64,000 bases of DNA from Trueperaceae bacterium (GTDB lineage: Bacteria > Deinococcota > Deinococci > Deinococcales > Trueperaceae). Below are positions 25,861-34,882 of the stretch, one piece after another. A program made the position numbers and the translations under genes. Location: positions 1-64,000 of the forward strand of contig DASVCN010000012.1 in NCBI GenBank assembly GCA_036381595.1, read 5' to 3'. Within the stretch, counting starts at the first letter, position 1. Every line of letters begins with the position of its first letter. The notes below the pieces were generated by a model. It did not search any database and was not told the DNA's origin. It was given only the letters and a program-made list of their open reading frames with translations.

Positions 25861-26725
25861 CCAGCCTCTCCTCCACCCGACGCACGTATCCGGCCCCGAA
25901 AAGCGCCACATGAACTAGCAGCGGATACAGCTGATAGAGGTCTCGCGGCAAGCGGCGATAGTCCTGGTCCACCCCCCGCAGCTCCTCGTAGCGCTGCCAG
26001 AACCCGCGGCCGAACGTGGAGAACAGTTCGATGAACGCGAGTTCGACCTCCGGGTCCGCGAAGCAGATCGCCGGATCCAGGAACGCCGAGACCACGCCGC
26101 CCCGGAACAGCACGTTGCCGCTCCACACGTCGCCATGTATGAGCCCTGGTCGCGGCGAGTGATCGAGGAGTGACGGCAGGCCTTCGACAACAGCCTCCAG
26201 TCGGCCGGCGAGCGGAGGACCTATGTGTCCACGAGAAAGGCAGATCTCCAGCAGAGGTTCGAGTCGCTGCGAGCCGTAGAACGCCGGCCAATCGCTGTCC
26301 CAACGGTTCCTCTGCGGGAACGGGCCGATCAGCGTGTCGAAGTAGAACCCGAACGAGTCAACCGACGGCGCGACCCCGAAGGGAGGATGTTCCCCCGGCT
26401 GGAGCGAGTGCAAGCGGGCCAGGTGCTCGGCAGCGTTCCGTTCCTCCTGGGCGCGCGAGCCCGACTCTCCCTCGACGAACTCCATGATCAGCAGATCGTT
26501 GGAGTGTTCGACTACGGCCGGTACCGGTAACGCGGCCTGCGAACTCAGGAACTCGAGCATCCGCGCCTCGACCGAAAGTGGAGTTCGCTCCGAGGTCTTG
26601 ACGACGAAGCGCCTCCCGTCGCTCAACTCGACGAGGCGCACCTCGGCGATCATGCCCCCGTGCAAGTCCACCAGGCGGGAAACCGGGCATCCCAGCTTCT
26701 CCGCTAGCTTGTCGCGAAGGTGCAT
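25844..26725 (-). CDS. Fructosamine kinase family protein
   Basis: A 293-residue kinase-fold protein. Fructosamine and ribulosamine kinases phosphorylate sugar adducts on protein lysines so that these break down. The key features are HGGMIAEVRLVELSDGRRFVVKT (ATP-binding lysine), NDLLIMEFVEGE as hinge, and the catalytic HGDVWSGNVLF with DPAICFADPEVELAF, near-identical to the family pattern. Length is about 290, normal for the bacterial family. It lies five bases downstream of the phosphatase gene, so the two are co-transcribed and may jointly repair or remove phosphate groups, as proposed for such pairs. Substrate specificity is inferred. Confidence 0.92.
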   Translation of the reverse strand: MHLRDKLAEKLGCPVSRLVDLHGGMIAEVRLVELSDGRRFVVKTSERTPLSVEARMLEFLSSQAALPVPAVVEHSNDLLIMEFVEGESGSRAQEERNAAEHLARLHSLQPGEHPPFGVAPSVDSFGFYFDTLIGPFPQRNRWDSDWPAFYGSQRLEPLLEICLSRGHIGPPLAGRLEAVVEGLPSLLDHSPRPGLIHGDVWSGNVLFRGGVVSAFLDPAICFADPEVELAFIELFSTFGRGFWQRYEELRGVDQDYRRLPRDLYQLYPLLVHVALFGAGYVRRVEERLDRLGF

Positions 26726-26730
26726 CGGCG

Positions 26731-27216
26731 TCAGGCTGCCGGCACCCTCAGCTTCCCCTTGACGTCGGTCAACAGCCCCCTGGTGGCTTCCTCTATCAGG
26801 TCGAGGACCTCGTCGAAGCCGTCGTCGCCGCCGTAGTAGGGGTCGGGGACGTCACGAACCTTCTGGTCGGGGGCGAAGTCGAGGAGTCGGTGGAGATTGG
26901 CTTGGGGGCAGAGAGACTCGACGGTCTCGTAGTTGTTCGTGTCCATCACGATCACGTAGTCGTGATCCATGCAATCTCGCTCGGCAACCTGCCTCGCTCT
27001 TAGTGGCGAGAGGTCGTAACCGCGTCGCTTGGCCGCCTCCACGGCGCGCTCGTCAGGAGAGTGGCCCACATGCCAGTCGCCGGTTCCCGCCGAGTCTATC
27101 CGCACACGGTCGGTCAACTCGGCTTCCTCGACCAGGTGGCGGAAAACCGCTTCCGCGGTCGGAGATCGGCAGATATTGCCCAGGCACACGAAGAGTACGG
27201 ATACCTTGTCGCTCAT
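26731..27216 (-). CDS. Low-molecular-weight protein tyrosine phosphatase
   Basis: A 161-residue cysteine-dependent phosphatase. The P-loop CLGNICRS has Cys11 and Arg17, and the general-acid Asp is in VPDPYYGGDDGF near residue 130. Start MSDKV was preferred over one three codons earlier because it begins at the first strand. The next gene, a fructosamine kinase, starts five bases later. In several bacteria this phosphatase acts with a fructosamine or ribulosamine kinase on sugar phosphates, so that a small-molecule substrate is as likely as phosphotyrosine. That link is inferred from gene pairing. Confidence 0.94.
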   Translation of the reverse strand: MSDKVSVLFVCLGNICRSPTAEAVFRHLVEEAELTDRVRIDSAGTGDWHVGHSPDERAVEAAKRRGYDLSPLRARQVAERDCMDHDYVIVMDTNNYETVESLCPQANLHRLLDFAPDQKVRDVPDPYYGGDDGFDEVLDLIEEATRGLLTDVKGKLRVPAA

Positions 27217-27311
27217 AGGTAGCAACGTTAGCAGGCATCGCGGATCTCCCTGAAAGCTGGATTACCGTGTTGCCCAGCGGCTAGCAGGGGGTCGAGGAGG
27301 ATCGGCCTGGT

Positions 27312-29501
27312 CTACGCCTTGAGGCCCGGCTTGCTCCGGTAGATGCGCGTAACGTCGGCGATCCGCCGCACGTTCTCCTTTATGAAGTCGATCTCGGTCT
27401 GGTCCTTCACATCCACCCTGAAGTGGATCCGAGCGCTCGAAGCGTCCTGCACGTCGGCCGTAACTCGGCTGGCGGACTTGTTCATCGCGGCGATCACGTC
27501 TAGCACATCTTTCAGCAGCCCTGGCCTGTCGACAGCGATGACCTCGAAGTCGACCGGGAACACCTCGCCGGAGGGGGCGTCCCACGTCACGTGGATGAAC
27601 CTCTCCCCTTGCTGGTTCATCAAGTGCTTCACGTTGGGGCAGTCGACGCGGTGGACCGTTACTCCTCGGCCACGGGTGATATAGCCGATGACCTCGTCGC
27701 CGCGCACCGGGGAACAACATTGTGCGAGCTTGGCCGGTGAGTCGAGCCCCTCGACCAGCACGCCGGAGATGCTCTTGCCCGGCACCTCCGCCGGCCGGGA
27801 CGGCTCCTGCCTGGAGACCTTCTCGGGGGCCAGGAACTCGAGCACCTGTCTCGCTTGAAGTCTCTTGGCAGCCAATGCCAGATAGAGGTCATCAACGGAA
27901 TCTCCGTCGATCAACCGGTTCGTGGCCTGCTCCAGCTTGGCTTTCGTCGCGTAGGTGCCCATGGGCATCTGCCGCCTCTTAAGAGCCCTCTCGAGCGTCT
28001 TGCGGCCGGCCTCGAGCTGGCCCGCCCGCTCTTGCTGTCGGAAGTAGTGGCGGATCTTCTGCTTCGCGCTCCTGGTGACAGCGAGATTGAGCCAGTCGGG
28101 TGAGGGCCCGTACTGAGCCGAGCGGTTGGTGAGGATCTCGACCCGGTCGCCTGTCTGCAAGCGGTAGGAGAGCGGCACGATCTCGCCGTTCACCCGCGCC
28201 CCGATGCACCTGTGACCTACCTCTGTGTGGACCTGGTAGGCGAAGTCGATCGGAGTCGAGCCTCGAGGCAGGTTCAGCACGTCTCCGGCAGGCGTGAAGA
28301 CGAGGACGCGCTCCGAAAGCAAGTCGCTTTTGACGGCGTCCACGAAGGCGTCGGCGCTTTCGGTGGTGTCGTCGACGTCGAGCAGCTGCTGCATCCACTC
28401 GAGGCGCTGCTTGATCTCCTCGGTGTCCTCGATCCCCTGCTTGTAAGCCCAGTGCGCGGCGACGCCGAACTCGGCGACCTCGTGCATGCGGCGCGTGCGT
28501 ATCTGCACCTCGATCGGCTGACCCAGGAGCCCGATGACCGTCGTGTGGAGCGACTGGTAGCCGTTGTGCTTGGGAACGGCGACGTAATCCTTGAAGCGCC
28601 CCGGGATCGGAGTCCAGAGGCTATGTACTATGCCCAGTGCCCGGTAGCACACTGCCTTCTCCTGATCCTCGCGGGAGAGGTCGGAGCCGTTCGACGGCTC
28701 GATGATGGCTCTGATCGCCATCAGGTCGAAGATCTGGTCGAGGTTCTTGCCGTCGCGCTGCATCTTCCGGTAGATGCTGTAGAGGTGCTTGCTGCGGCCT
28801 CCGAGCTCGAAGCACAGGCCGTCGGCGCGCATCTTCTGCTCGAGCAGTTTTATCGATTCCTGGACGTAGGCCTCGCGCTCGGCGTGGCGCATCCGCACCT
28901 GGCGCTGCAACTGCCTATAACGGTCGGGCTCCAGATAAGAGAACGCCAGGTCCTCTAGCTCGTTCTTTATATGGTTGATACCGAGCCGGTGTGCGAGCGG
29001 CGCGAAGATCTCCTGGGTCTCGCGCGAGATCCGTTGCTGCTTCTCGGGGGAGAGACTGGAGAGGGTGCGCATGTTGTGAAGCCTGTCGGCCAGCTTGACC
29101 AGGATGATGCGAACGTCGCCGATCATCGCGAGCAGCATCTGCCTCAGGTTCTCGGCCTGCTCATCCTCGTAGACGCGAACTGCCAGCTTCGAGATCTTGG
29201 TCTCGCCTTCGACTATGCGCCGCACGGTGGCGCCGAACTCCTGCTCGATCTGCTCGAAGGTGACCTCTGTGTCCTCGACGGTGTCGTGGAGGAGGCCCGC
29301 GATGAGGGCGTCGGCGTCGAGTCGCATCTCGGCGAGGAGGGCCGTCACCGCCACGGGGTGCACGATGTAAGGCTCGCCCGACTTGCGCATCATGCCGCGA
29401 TGCGCCCGTTCGGCCACCTCGTACGCAGCGTTGACGCGCGCCTTGTCGGCTTCAGATAGGTAGTCGATGCTGGAGGCGAGACTAGTGGTCAGGGCTTCCA
29501 T
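27312..29501 (-). CDS. relA/spoT: Bifunctional (p)ppGpp synthetase/hydrolase
   Basis: Makes and degrades the stringent-response alarmone (p)ppGpp. The 729 residues match the long RSH family. The hydrolase HD motif is at His72-Asp73 (LLHDTVEDTE), so hydrolysis is probably intact. The synthetase region follows with MQRDGKNLDQIFDLMAIRAI and YQSLHTTVIG. The TGS domain is near 400-460 (FTPAGDVLNLPRGSTPIDFAYQVHTEVGHRCIGARVNG), the zinc-finger/helical region has CCSPVRGDEVIGYITRGRGVTVHRVDCPN, and an ACT domain ends the protein. The motifs visible suggest both activities. It is separated from the LptF-type gene by 119 bases. Confidence 0.95.
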   Translation of the reverse strand: MEALTTSLASSIDYLSEADKARVNAAYEVAERAHRGMMRKSGEPYIVHPVAVTALLAEMRLDADALIAGLLHDTVEDTEVTFEQIEQEFGATVRRIVEGETKISKLAVRVYEDEQAENLRQMLLAMIGDVRIILVKLADRLHNMRTLSSLSPEKQQRISRETQEIFAPLAHRLGINHIKNELEDLAFSYLEPDRYRQLQRQVRMRHAEREAYVQESIKLLEQKMRADGLCFELGGRSKHLYSIYRKMQRDGKNLDQIFDLMAIRAIIEPSNGSDLSREDQEKAVCYRALGIVHSLWTPIPGRFKDYVAVPKHNGYQSLHTTVIGLLGQPIEVQIRTRRMHEVAEFGVAAHWAYKQGIEDTEEIKQRLEWMQQLLDVDDTTESADAFVDAVKSDLLSERVLVFTPAGDVLNLPRGSTPIDFAYQVHTEVGHRCIGARVNGEIVPLSYRLQTGDRVEILTNRSAQYGPSPDWLNLAVTRSAKQKIRHYFRQQERAGQLEAGRKTLERALKRRQMPMGTYATKAKLEQATNRLIDGDSVDDLYLALAAKRLQARQVLEFLAPEKVSRQEPSRPAEVPGKSISGVLVEGLDSPAKLAQCCSPVRGDEVIGYITRGRGVTVHRVDCPNVKHLMNQQGERFIHVTWDAPSGEVFPVDFEVIAVDRPGLLKDVLDVIAAMNKSASRVTADVQDASSARIHFRVDVKDQTEIDFIKENVRRIADVTRIYRSKPGLKA

Positions 29502-29620
29502 CTAGACCTCGTACTGTACCACCCAGACGCGATTTTCCCCGATAGTGACGTAACCCCGGGATCGGAAGGTGATGTGACGGTTAAGGCCAGCAGAGATGCA
29601 ACTCACCGGCAGAGGTACGT

Positions 29621-30754
29621 TCACTTGGGAACGACCTGTCGCGAGAGGAGGTAGAGGCCGGCCGCGCCCAGCACTATGTTAGCGAGCCAGACGCCCAACC
29701 ACACCGGCAGCTCGCCTGTCTGTCCCAGAAGCTGGCCCAGCGTGAGCAGCAGGTACCAGGCAAGGGTCACCACCAACGAGAGGCCGAAGGCGACGCTGCG
29801 GCTGCGGGCGTAGGTGAGCGAGAGCGGTAGGGCAACCAGGAGGAGGACGAGGCTCGCGAAAGGTTCGGCCAGCATCCGGTGGAAGAGCACCGCCGCGCTG
29901 CGCTGCTCCCGGACGGGGAGCGCCCCGTCATTCGCGTCCGCGTAGACCTCGCTGATGGAGCGCGGGTCTATGAACCCGCCCTGGCTGAAGCGGGTGACGA
30001 GCTCGTCCGCCCCGCTCTCCATCGTGAGCAGCAGGCTGCTGTCGGGATCAGCGGCGCGACCCGAAGCCCTTACTAGCTCCTGGAGCGTTTCGGACGGTTC
30101 GGCGGCGTTCGAACCGGATTCGATCGCCGAGAGGTCGAGGGCGAGAGTGCGGTAACCGTACAGCCGCAGCCCGCTCTCCACGAACTCGGCGCGATCCGCG
30201 AAGATCAGTCCGACCTGGCGGTCGTCCCAACGTTCGATCCGCACGTCGAAGATCTCCTCGGTTTGCCGGTCCACCCGCTCGAAGTTGAGGGTGAAGCCCT
30301 CGACCGGTAGGCTCTGACCTGCGAGCCGGAAGAGACCACTCCCCCCGGCCGTCATCTCCCAGTAGAGACTGCCCACTCGCGCGTTGGTAACCGGCAGCAC
30401 CCACTGGTTGAGAGACAGGGCCGCGAGGGTTGCGATCAACCCCAGTACCACGAACACACGGCTGATGCGCCCAAGCGGGACGGCACCGGCCTGCATGGCC
30501 AGCAGTTCGTTGTCGGTCGCCAGCCGACCGAACGCCAGGAGCACCGCAAGAACGACGGCGATGGGCAGGGTCTGGACGATCGCCAGCGGGTACTGGAGCC
30601 CCAGCCACACGGCCACGTCCGCGATCGGCGCACCGACCAGCCACTGGAGCCGTGAGAGCGTCGCGCTCACGACGGCCAGCGTGCTGTAGAGGACCAGTCC
30701 GAACAGCAGCGGCGGCAGGCTCTCGGCCAACAGGTAGCGATCGACTCTCTTCAC
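29621..30754 (-). CDS. LptF/LptG (YjgP/YjgQ) family permease
   Basis: A 377-residue membrane protein with three N-terminal and three C-terminal membrane segments around a large periplasmic domain (about residues 130-270), the fold of LptF/G, which extract glycolipid from the inner membrane with an ABC ATPase (LptB). The opening VDRYLLAESLPPLLFGLVLYS, GRLATDNELLAMQAGA near residue 72, and the C-terminal DPRSISEVYADAN with PLSLTYARSRSVAFGLSL are characteristic. It lies 87 bases after the LptD-like gene, which supports the assignment. Only one such permease is encoded here; its partner and LptB must be elsewhere. Whether this lineage has true LPS is uncertain. Confidence 0.88.
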   Translation of the reverse strand: MKRVDRYLLAESLPPLLFGLVLYSTLAVVSATLSRLQWLVGAPIADVAVWLGLQYPLAIVQTLPIAVVLAVLLAFGRLATDNELLAMQAGAVPLGRISRVFVVLGLIATLAALSLNQWVLPVTNARVGSLYWEMTAGGSGLFRLAGQSLPVEGFTLNFERVDRQTEEIFDVRIERWDDRQVGLIFADRAEFVESGLRLYGYRTLALDLSAIESGSNAAEPSETLQELVRASGRAADPDSSLLLTMESGADELVTRFSQGGFIDPRSISEVYADANDGALPVREQRSAAVLFHRMLAEPFASLVLLLVALPLSLTYARSRSVAFGLSLVVTLAWYLLLTLGQLLGQTGELPVWLGVWLANIVLGAAGLYLLSRQVVPK

Positions 30755-30841
30755 GACAAAACGGGCCTGATGCGGCCCGGTGGGCCACTATACCGTGAGG
30801 TTCGGCGACTCGCGTACCTGGCTCCAGCGGTCCTGAAACCC

Positions 30842-32803
30842 TCAGTGCTCCAGCGCCAGGCCGAACGAGGTCGAGAAGACGCCCTCCTGTTGACGGTAGC
30901 CGAGTCTGACCGTCCCGCAGCAGGAGGCCCAGGTGATGTTGATGCCGTGCCCGGAGACCCTGGGCAACTCGCTGTGCTCGATGAGCGGCACGAAGTCCAG
31001 AGCCAGGAAGGGGGTGATCGTGCTGTTGTCGAACTCGATGGGCACCGCGGCACTTACCTCGAGCAGTCCGAGGCCTCGCTCGTCAGGTCGCAGGTCGTAG
31101 CGGAAGCGGCTGCCCGCCTCCCACTCACCTTGGACGGCCCTCGCACTCGCCGCGAAGTAGCCGTCGCGGTCGCCACCCGGATCCGGATCGAGCAGGCCCG
31201 CCAGTTCTATCCTGCTCTCGAACGTTATCGACCAGAGTCCCGCCGGGTAGCTGACACCGAACCCGGCTCCCAGCACCTCCAGGCCGCCGGGATCGCTTTC
31301 GGCCGACCTGAGGAGGTCGTAGGTGAAGTCGATGTCGAAGCGGCCGTCCGCTCCGCCGGCCAGCCTTCCGGCAACGACGATTGCTGCGTCCAGGCGGCTC
31401 GAAGGGGTAAGGCGATCGAGTTTGGCGCTGAAGGGTGACCCGGAATCGGTCCACAACCTGTTCCAGCTGACCGAAACGGTGAACGGCGACCGACTGTAGC
31501 TCCAGCTGGGCCGCAACGATACGCCGTACTGGCTCGTCCCCAAGGCCGGATAGGTGGTGCTCTCCCCTTCCAGCGCCAGTGCCAGCGTTCCCGCCCCATC
31601 GAGGCTCGTCTGGGCCCTTACGCCGCCCCTGACGCCCAGCCTGGGCGACAGCACGCTGCGACCCGAGATGGTCTGCGAGCTGGCAGCCGAGAACGCCGCC
31701 CCGTGCCAATCGAGCTGCTGTCCCGAGCCGAAGACGAACGGACCCGGCGCCGCCCGAAGCGAGACCACTCCCTCGTGCAGGAAGTCGCTCTCGGGGTAGT
31801 GGCGGTTGCGTACCGAGAAGACGGCCTCGACTGCGGGCGAGATCTCGCGCACCAGTTCGAAGTCGGCCTGCGGGCCACTCCGGGCGCGTCCGACGCTGAA
31901 GCTCGCCCCCTCCTCCCGGTAGTGCATGAGAGCGTAGGCGAGGAGCGGAGTGAAAGGATCGAGGCCGAGGATCCCCATCTCGAGCGAGAAACCCTCCTCG
32001 AGCTCCAGTTCAGGGATCACCACGCCCAAGCCAGTACCCTGGTTCGGTTTGTACTCGAGGGTCACCGGCGGCGACAGCTCGTCGATCTCGTCGCTGCTCA
32101 GTTCGACCCGTTCGGCCAACGGCACGCTGATGCCTGCCAGCTCCAGCTCACCATCCTCGATGGCTATCACCTGGGCCTGCAGGTCGAGACTCGCGGAGCC
32201 ACCGCTCACCGTGTAGAACGGTTCGCCCGGGCAGGTGCAGGTGGTGACGGTGACACCCCGTAACGACACCAGGTCACCCGTCAGCAGCGCCTCCTCTGCC
32301 GCCAACCTGAAGCTGTCTCCCAACACCCGAACGTCTACCGCCCTGGGGGTGCCGGCCGCCGCCTCGATGGCCAGCACGCCGGCGCTCCCCATGACTCCGC
32401 TGCCACTGAAGGTAACGTCGGTCAGTTCCAGTACCTCGCCGTCCGATTCGAGCAGCTCGGCCTCGACCCGCCAGCCGTCGAATAGGAGGGTGGCATCGGC
32501 TATCTCGGCCCGCAGCTCGTCATCGGAGCGAAGGCCGGCCAAAGTCGCACGGTCGGCGGTGATGGTCCACCTCCCGCCTTCCCCGACGATGCAGACACTG
32601 CCGCTGAGCTCGGCAGCGGTCCCCGCGGGGTCCGTTTCGAACTGCTGGAAGTGAGCGGTCCCGAAGCCGGCGATGCTGAGCGTGACGGGATCGTTGGACA
32701 GGTCGCACTGCGCCGAGGCGAGGGCCGTGACGCAGAAGAGAAGTAGTGCCCCCACGACCTGACGGTAGCGGCGGGAGGCGTCGTCCAGGCACCGCTTCGT
32801 CAC
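30842..32803 (-). CDS. LptD-like outer-membrane lipid-export protein
   Basis: A 653-residue protein with a signal peptide (residues 10-31, ALLLFCVTALASAQ), an OstA/LptA-like periplasmic beta domain (about 35-230), and a C-terminal beta-barrel of alternating hydrophobic strands. In E. coli LptD two pairs of cysteines link the N-terminal domain to a CC dipeptide in the barrel. Here C33, C189/C191, and the pair C628-C629 in TWASCCGTVRLGYR lie in equivalent positions, the last closely resembling the SCCW stretch of LptD. The gene starts at a GTG nine bases after the LptA-like gene. The substrate is inferred. Confidence 0.82.
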   Translation of the reverse strand: MTKRCLDDASRRYRQVVGALLLFCVTALASAQCDLSNDPVTLSIAGFGTAHFQQFETDPAGTAAELSGSVCIVGEGGRWTITADRATLAGLRSDDELRAEIADATLLFDGWRVEAELLESDGEVLELTDVTFSGSGVMGSAGVLAIEAAAGTPRAVDVRVLGDSFRLAAEEALLTGDLVSLRGVTVTTCTCPGEPFYTVSGGSASLDLQAQVIAIEDGELELAGISVPLAERVELSSDEIDELSPPVTLEYKPNQGTGLGVVIPELELEEGFSLEMGILGLDPFTPLLAYALMHYREEGASFSVGRARSGPQADFELVREISPAVEAVFSVRNRHYPESDFLHEGVVSLRAAPGPFVFGSGQQLDWHGAAFSAASSQTISGRSVLSPRLGVRGGVRAQTSLDGAGTLALALEGESTTYPALGTSQYGVSLRPSWSYSRSPFTVSVSWNRLWTDSGSPFSAKLDRLTPSSRLDAAIVVAGRLAGGADGRFDIDFTYDLLRSAESDPGGLEVLGAGFGVSYPAGLWSITFESRIELAGLLDPDPGGDRDGYFAASARAVQGEWEAGSRFRYDLRPDERGLGLLEVSAAVPIEFDNSTITPFLALDFVPLIEHSELPRVSGHGINITWASCCGTVRLGYRQQEGVFSTSFGLALEH

Positions 32804-32812
32804 GTCGGGAGG

Positions 32813-33529
32813 TCAGGGTTGCGAGTTCTGGTCGGCAACCTCGCTCTCCTCGGTATCGCCCAGGTACCGCTCGAGGCGCTGCTGCACTTCGCGGGTCACG
32901 CTGCTCGAGGCGACCAGGCCGCCCTCCTCCGTTGGCGTCAGCGCGAGCAGGGCGCCTTCGCGCTCCGAACTCAGTTCGAACAGGGCGTCCTGGTACCGGT
33001 AGGGCGCGGCGAGCACGAGAACTCCCGAGGTGCCGTCGAAGTAGGCGCTCGCCGCCTCGAACTCGGCTCCTACCCCGGTCACTGGTCCCTCGAAGCTCAC
33101 GACGCCGTCATCCGGGTAGTAGTGGAGCGCCCCCGCCGCGAGCCCCAGGTCGTCGCGCTCGTAGCGCACCTGGCCGCTGGCATCCAGCCGTCCCGCGGCG
33201 AGGTCGATACGTACCTCGTCTGCGTGCGCTGTACCGAACTCGCCCGTGACCTCTACGTCCTTGGCGTCCACGAACTCGCCTTCCCGGTAACTGATCCACT
33301 CGGCGGTGAGGGTGATGCCATGCTCCCGGTCGACTATCTCGCCGCCCTCGGGCAGAGTCGTGACGCCGGTGAAGATGTCGAAGACCTGTTCGCCGTGCGC
33401 GATGACGGTGAGCCCGGCGAAGGCTTCCTCCTCGAGGGGGGCAGAGTTGGCTTGCGGTTGGGCGGAGAACCCGACCGGTGCCAGGAGCAGTAGGAGCAGG
33501 AGGGACAGTGGGAGCCGAAGAGACAGCAT
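32813..33529 (-). CDS. LptA/OstA-like periplasmic bridge protein
   Basis: A 238-residue protein with a signal peptide ([23 protein letters not shown]) and an OstA-type repeat of short beta-strands (VIDREHGITLTAEWISY, VDAKDVEVTGEFGTAHADEVRIDLAAGRLDASGQVRYER). LptA proteins form a beta-jellyroll bridge between the inner and outer membranes. The start at 33529 was chosen because a longer frame runs through the preceding peptidase gene. The LptD-like gene begins nine bases later and an LptF/G-like permease follows, so a set of three transport components lies in order. The C-terminal tail is acidic and Glu/Ser-rich. Confidence 0.78.
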   Translation of the reverse strand: MLSLRLPLSLLLLLLLAPVGFSAQPQANSAPLEEEAFAGLTVIAHGEQVFDIFTGVTTLPEGGEIVDREHGITLTAEWISYREGEFVDAKDVEVTGEFGTAHADEVRIDLAAGRLDASGQVRYERDDLGLAAGALHYYPDDGVVSFEGPVTGVGAEFEAASAYFDGTSGVLVLAAPYRYQDALFELSSEREGALLALTPTEEGGLVASSSVTREVQQRLERYLGDTEESEVADQNSQP

Positions 33530-33630
33530 GCCCTTCCGCCCGGCGCCCGTTCCCGCGGACTCGATCACAGGTAGCCCTGACTGACGCGCGGGTTCACCGG
33601 TGGCCCCGACAGATGCAGGCGACGGGCCCC

Positions 33631-34875
33631 TCAATCACCTGAAACTCCGTTCGGCCCCAGGCTGAAGGTGAACAGCCGTTCGAAGACGCCCTGGTCGAGC
33701 AGTTCGAGCGCCTGTTCGCGGGTTGCTCCCATCACTCGCGCGAGCTGCTCGTCCTGACTCTGATAGACGCCGTTGTAGATCCACGAGTTGCCTAGCGACA
33801 TCAGCCTGCCGAACGGGGTCTCGCTGCTCAGGGTGAGCGCCGTTGCCAGCTTGTGGCGCGCCCGTTCCCACTCCTCGTCGGTAGGTGGTTCGCTCCGGGC
33901 AGCCGTCAGCACCGATCTCACCGTTGCCACCACCTCCGCCGCTCGTTCCGGCGCGGTAGAGGCGTAACCCATGAACGCTCCGCCCCGGTCGGCAGCGTCG
34001 TGCCACATCTGGGCGGCATCGGCCGTGCCCTTGTCGACGAGTGCCCAGTAGAGCCTGCTGCCGCTCGAGTCACCGAGTACGCTGGCGAGCAGAGCCGCGG
34101 GATAGCGCATGTCATCCTGCGCGCTGGGGCCGGGCGCCCAGAAGCCGATGTGGACGCGCTTCAGCTTCTCGTCGACGAGCTGTTCCAGGCCCGTTGCGGT
34201 TGCGAGCTCGGGGTAGGCGCGCTCGACCTGCTGCGGTTCCCAGCTCTCGGTCGCCGCCTGGACCTGGGCCAGAGTGGCGTCCCAGTCGTAGGCGCCTGCC
34301 AACGTGAGGACGAGATTGTTGGGAGCGTAACGGGAGCGGAAGTAATCGAGCATCTGCTTCCGGGAGAGCGGGCCGATGGTCTCGGGAGTGCCCAGCACGC
34401 TGTTGCCCAGCGGGTGCTGGCCGAAGAAGCGCTTGCTGCCCAGTTCGAACACACGTAAATTCGGACGGTCCTGGTACATGGCGATCTCCTCGAGGATGAC
34501 GTTCTTCTCCATCTCGAAGTCGTCCTCGCGCAGTGCCGGTCGCATCATGTCGCTCAACAGGTCGATCAGGCGCTCGCGTTGCTCCGGCAGGACCGCGCCG
34601 TAGTAGACGGTGTGCTCCTCGCTCGTGTAGGCGTTGCTGCGTGCGCCGAGTTCGTCGAACTCGCGGTTTATGTCCTCGGCACTCCGCCGTTCCGTCCCCT
34701 TGAACATCATGTGCTCGAGGAAGTGGGAAACGCCGCTGATGCCGTCATGCTCGTCTCGTGAGCCGGTATTGACGAAGTAGCCTGCCGCCACGCTCTGCGC
34801 CGACGGGTTGTGTTCGCCGATGACGGTGAGGCCGTTCGGCAGGCGTGCGTGGTCGAAGCGGAAGTTCGTGCTCAT
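33631..34875 (-). CDS. M16 family zinc peptidase (active partner)
   Basis: A 414-residue member of the pitrilysin family with the inverted zinc motif HFLEH in VSHFLEHMMFKGTE (about residue 49) and a downstream Glu in the helix about 70 residues on, all needed for catalysis. Starts at the ATG at 34875 with GAGG upstream; a GTG six bases earlier is also possible. Together with the inactive homologue directly upstream it should form a heterodimer, as in mitochondrial processing peptidase and bacterial M16 pairs. The genes lie between trpC and the LptA-like gene, but a shared function with these is not proven. Confidence 0.93.
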   Translation of the reverse strand: MSTNFRFDHARLPNGLTVIGEHNPSAQSVAAGYFVNTGSRDEHDGISGVSHFLEHMMFKGTERRSAEDINREFDELGARSNAYTSEEHTVYYGAVLPEQRERLIDLLSDMMRPALREDDFEMEKNVILEEIAMYQDRPNLRVFELGSKRFFGQHPLGNSVLGTPETIGPLSRKQMLDYFRSRYAPNNLVLTLAGAYDWDATLAQVQAATESWEPQQVERAYPELATATGLEQLVDEKLKRVHIGFWAPGPSAQDDMRYPAALLASVLGDSSGSRLYWALVDKGTADAAQMWHDAADRGGAFMGYASTAPERAAEVVATVRSVLTAARSEPPTDEEWERARHKLATALTLSSETPFGRLMSLGNSWIYNGVYQSQDEQLARVMGATREQALELLDQGVFERLFTFSLGPNGVSGD

Positions 34876-34882
34876 CTTCACC

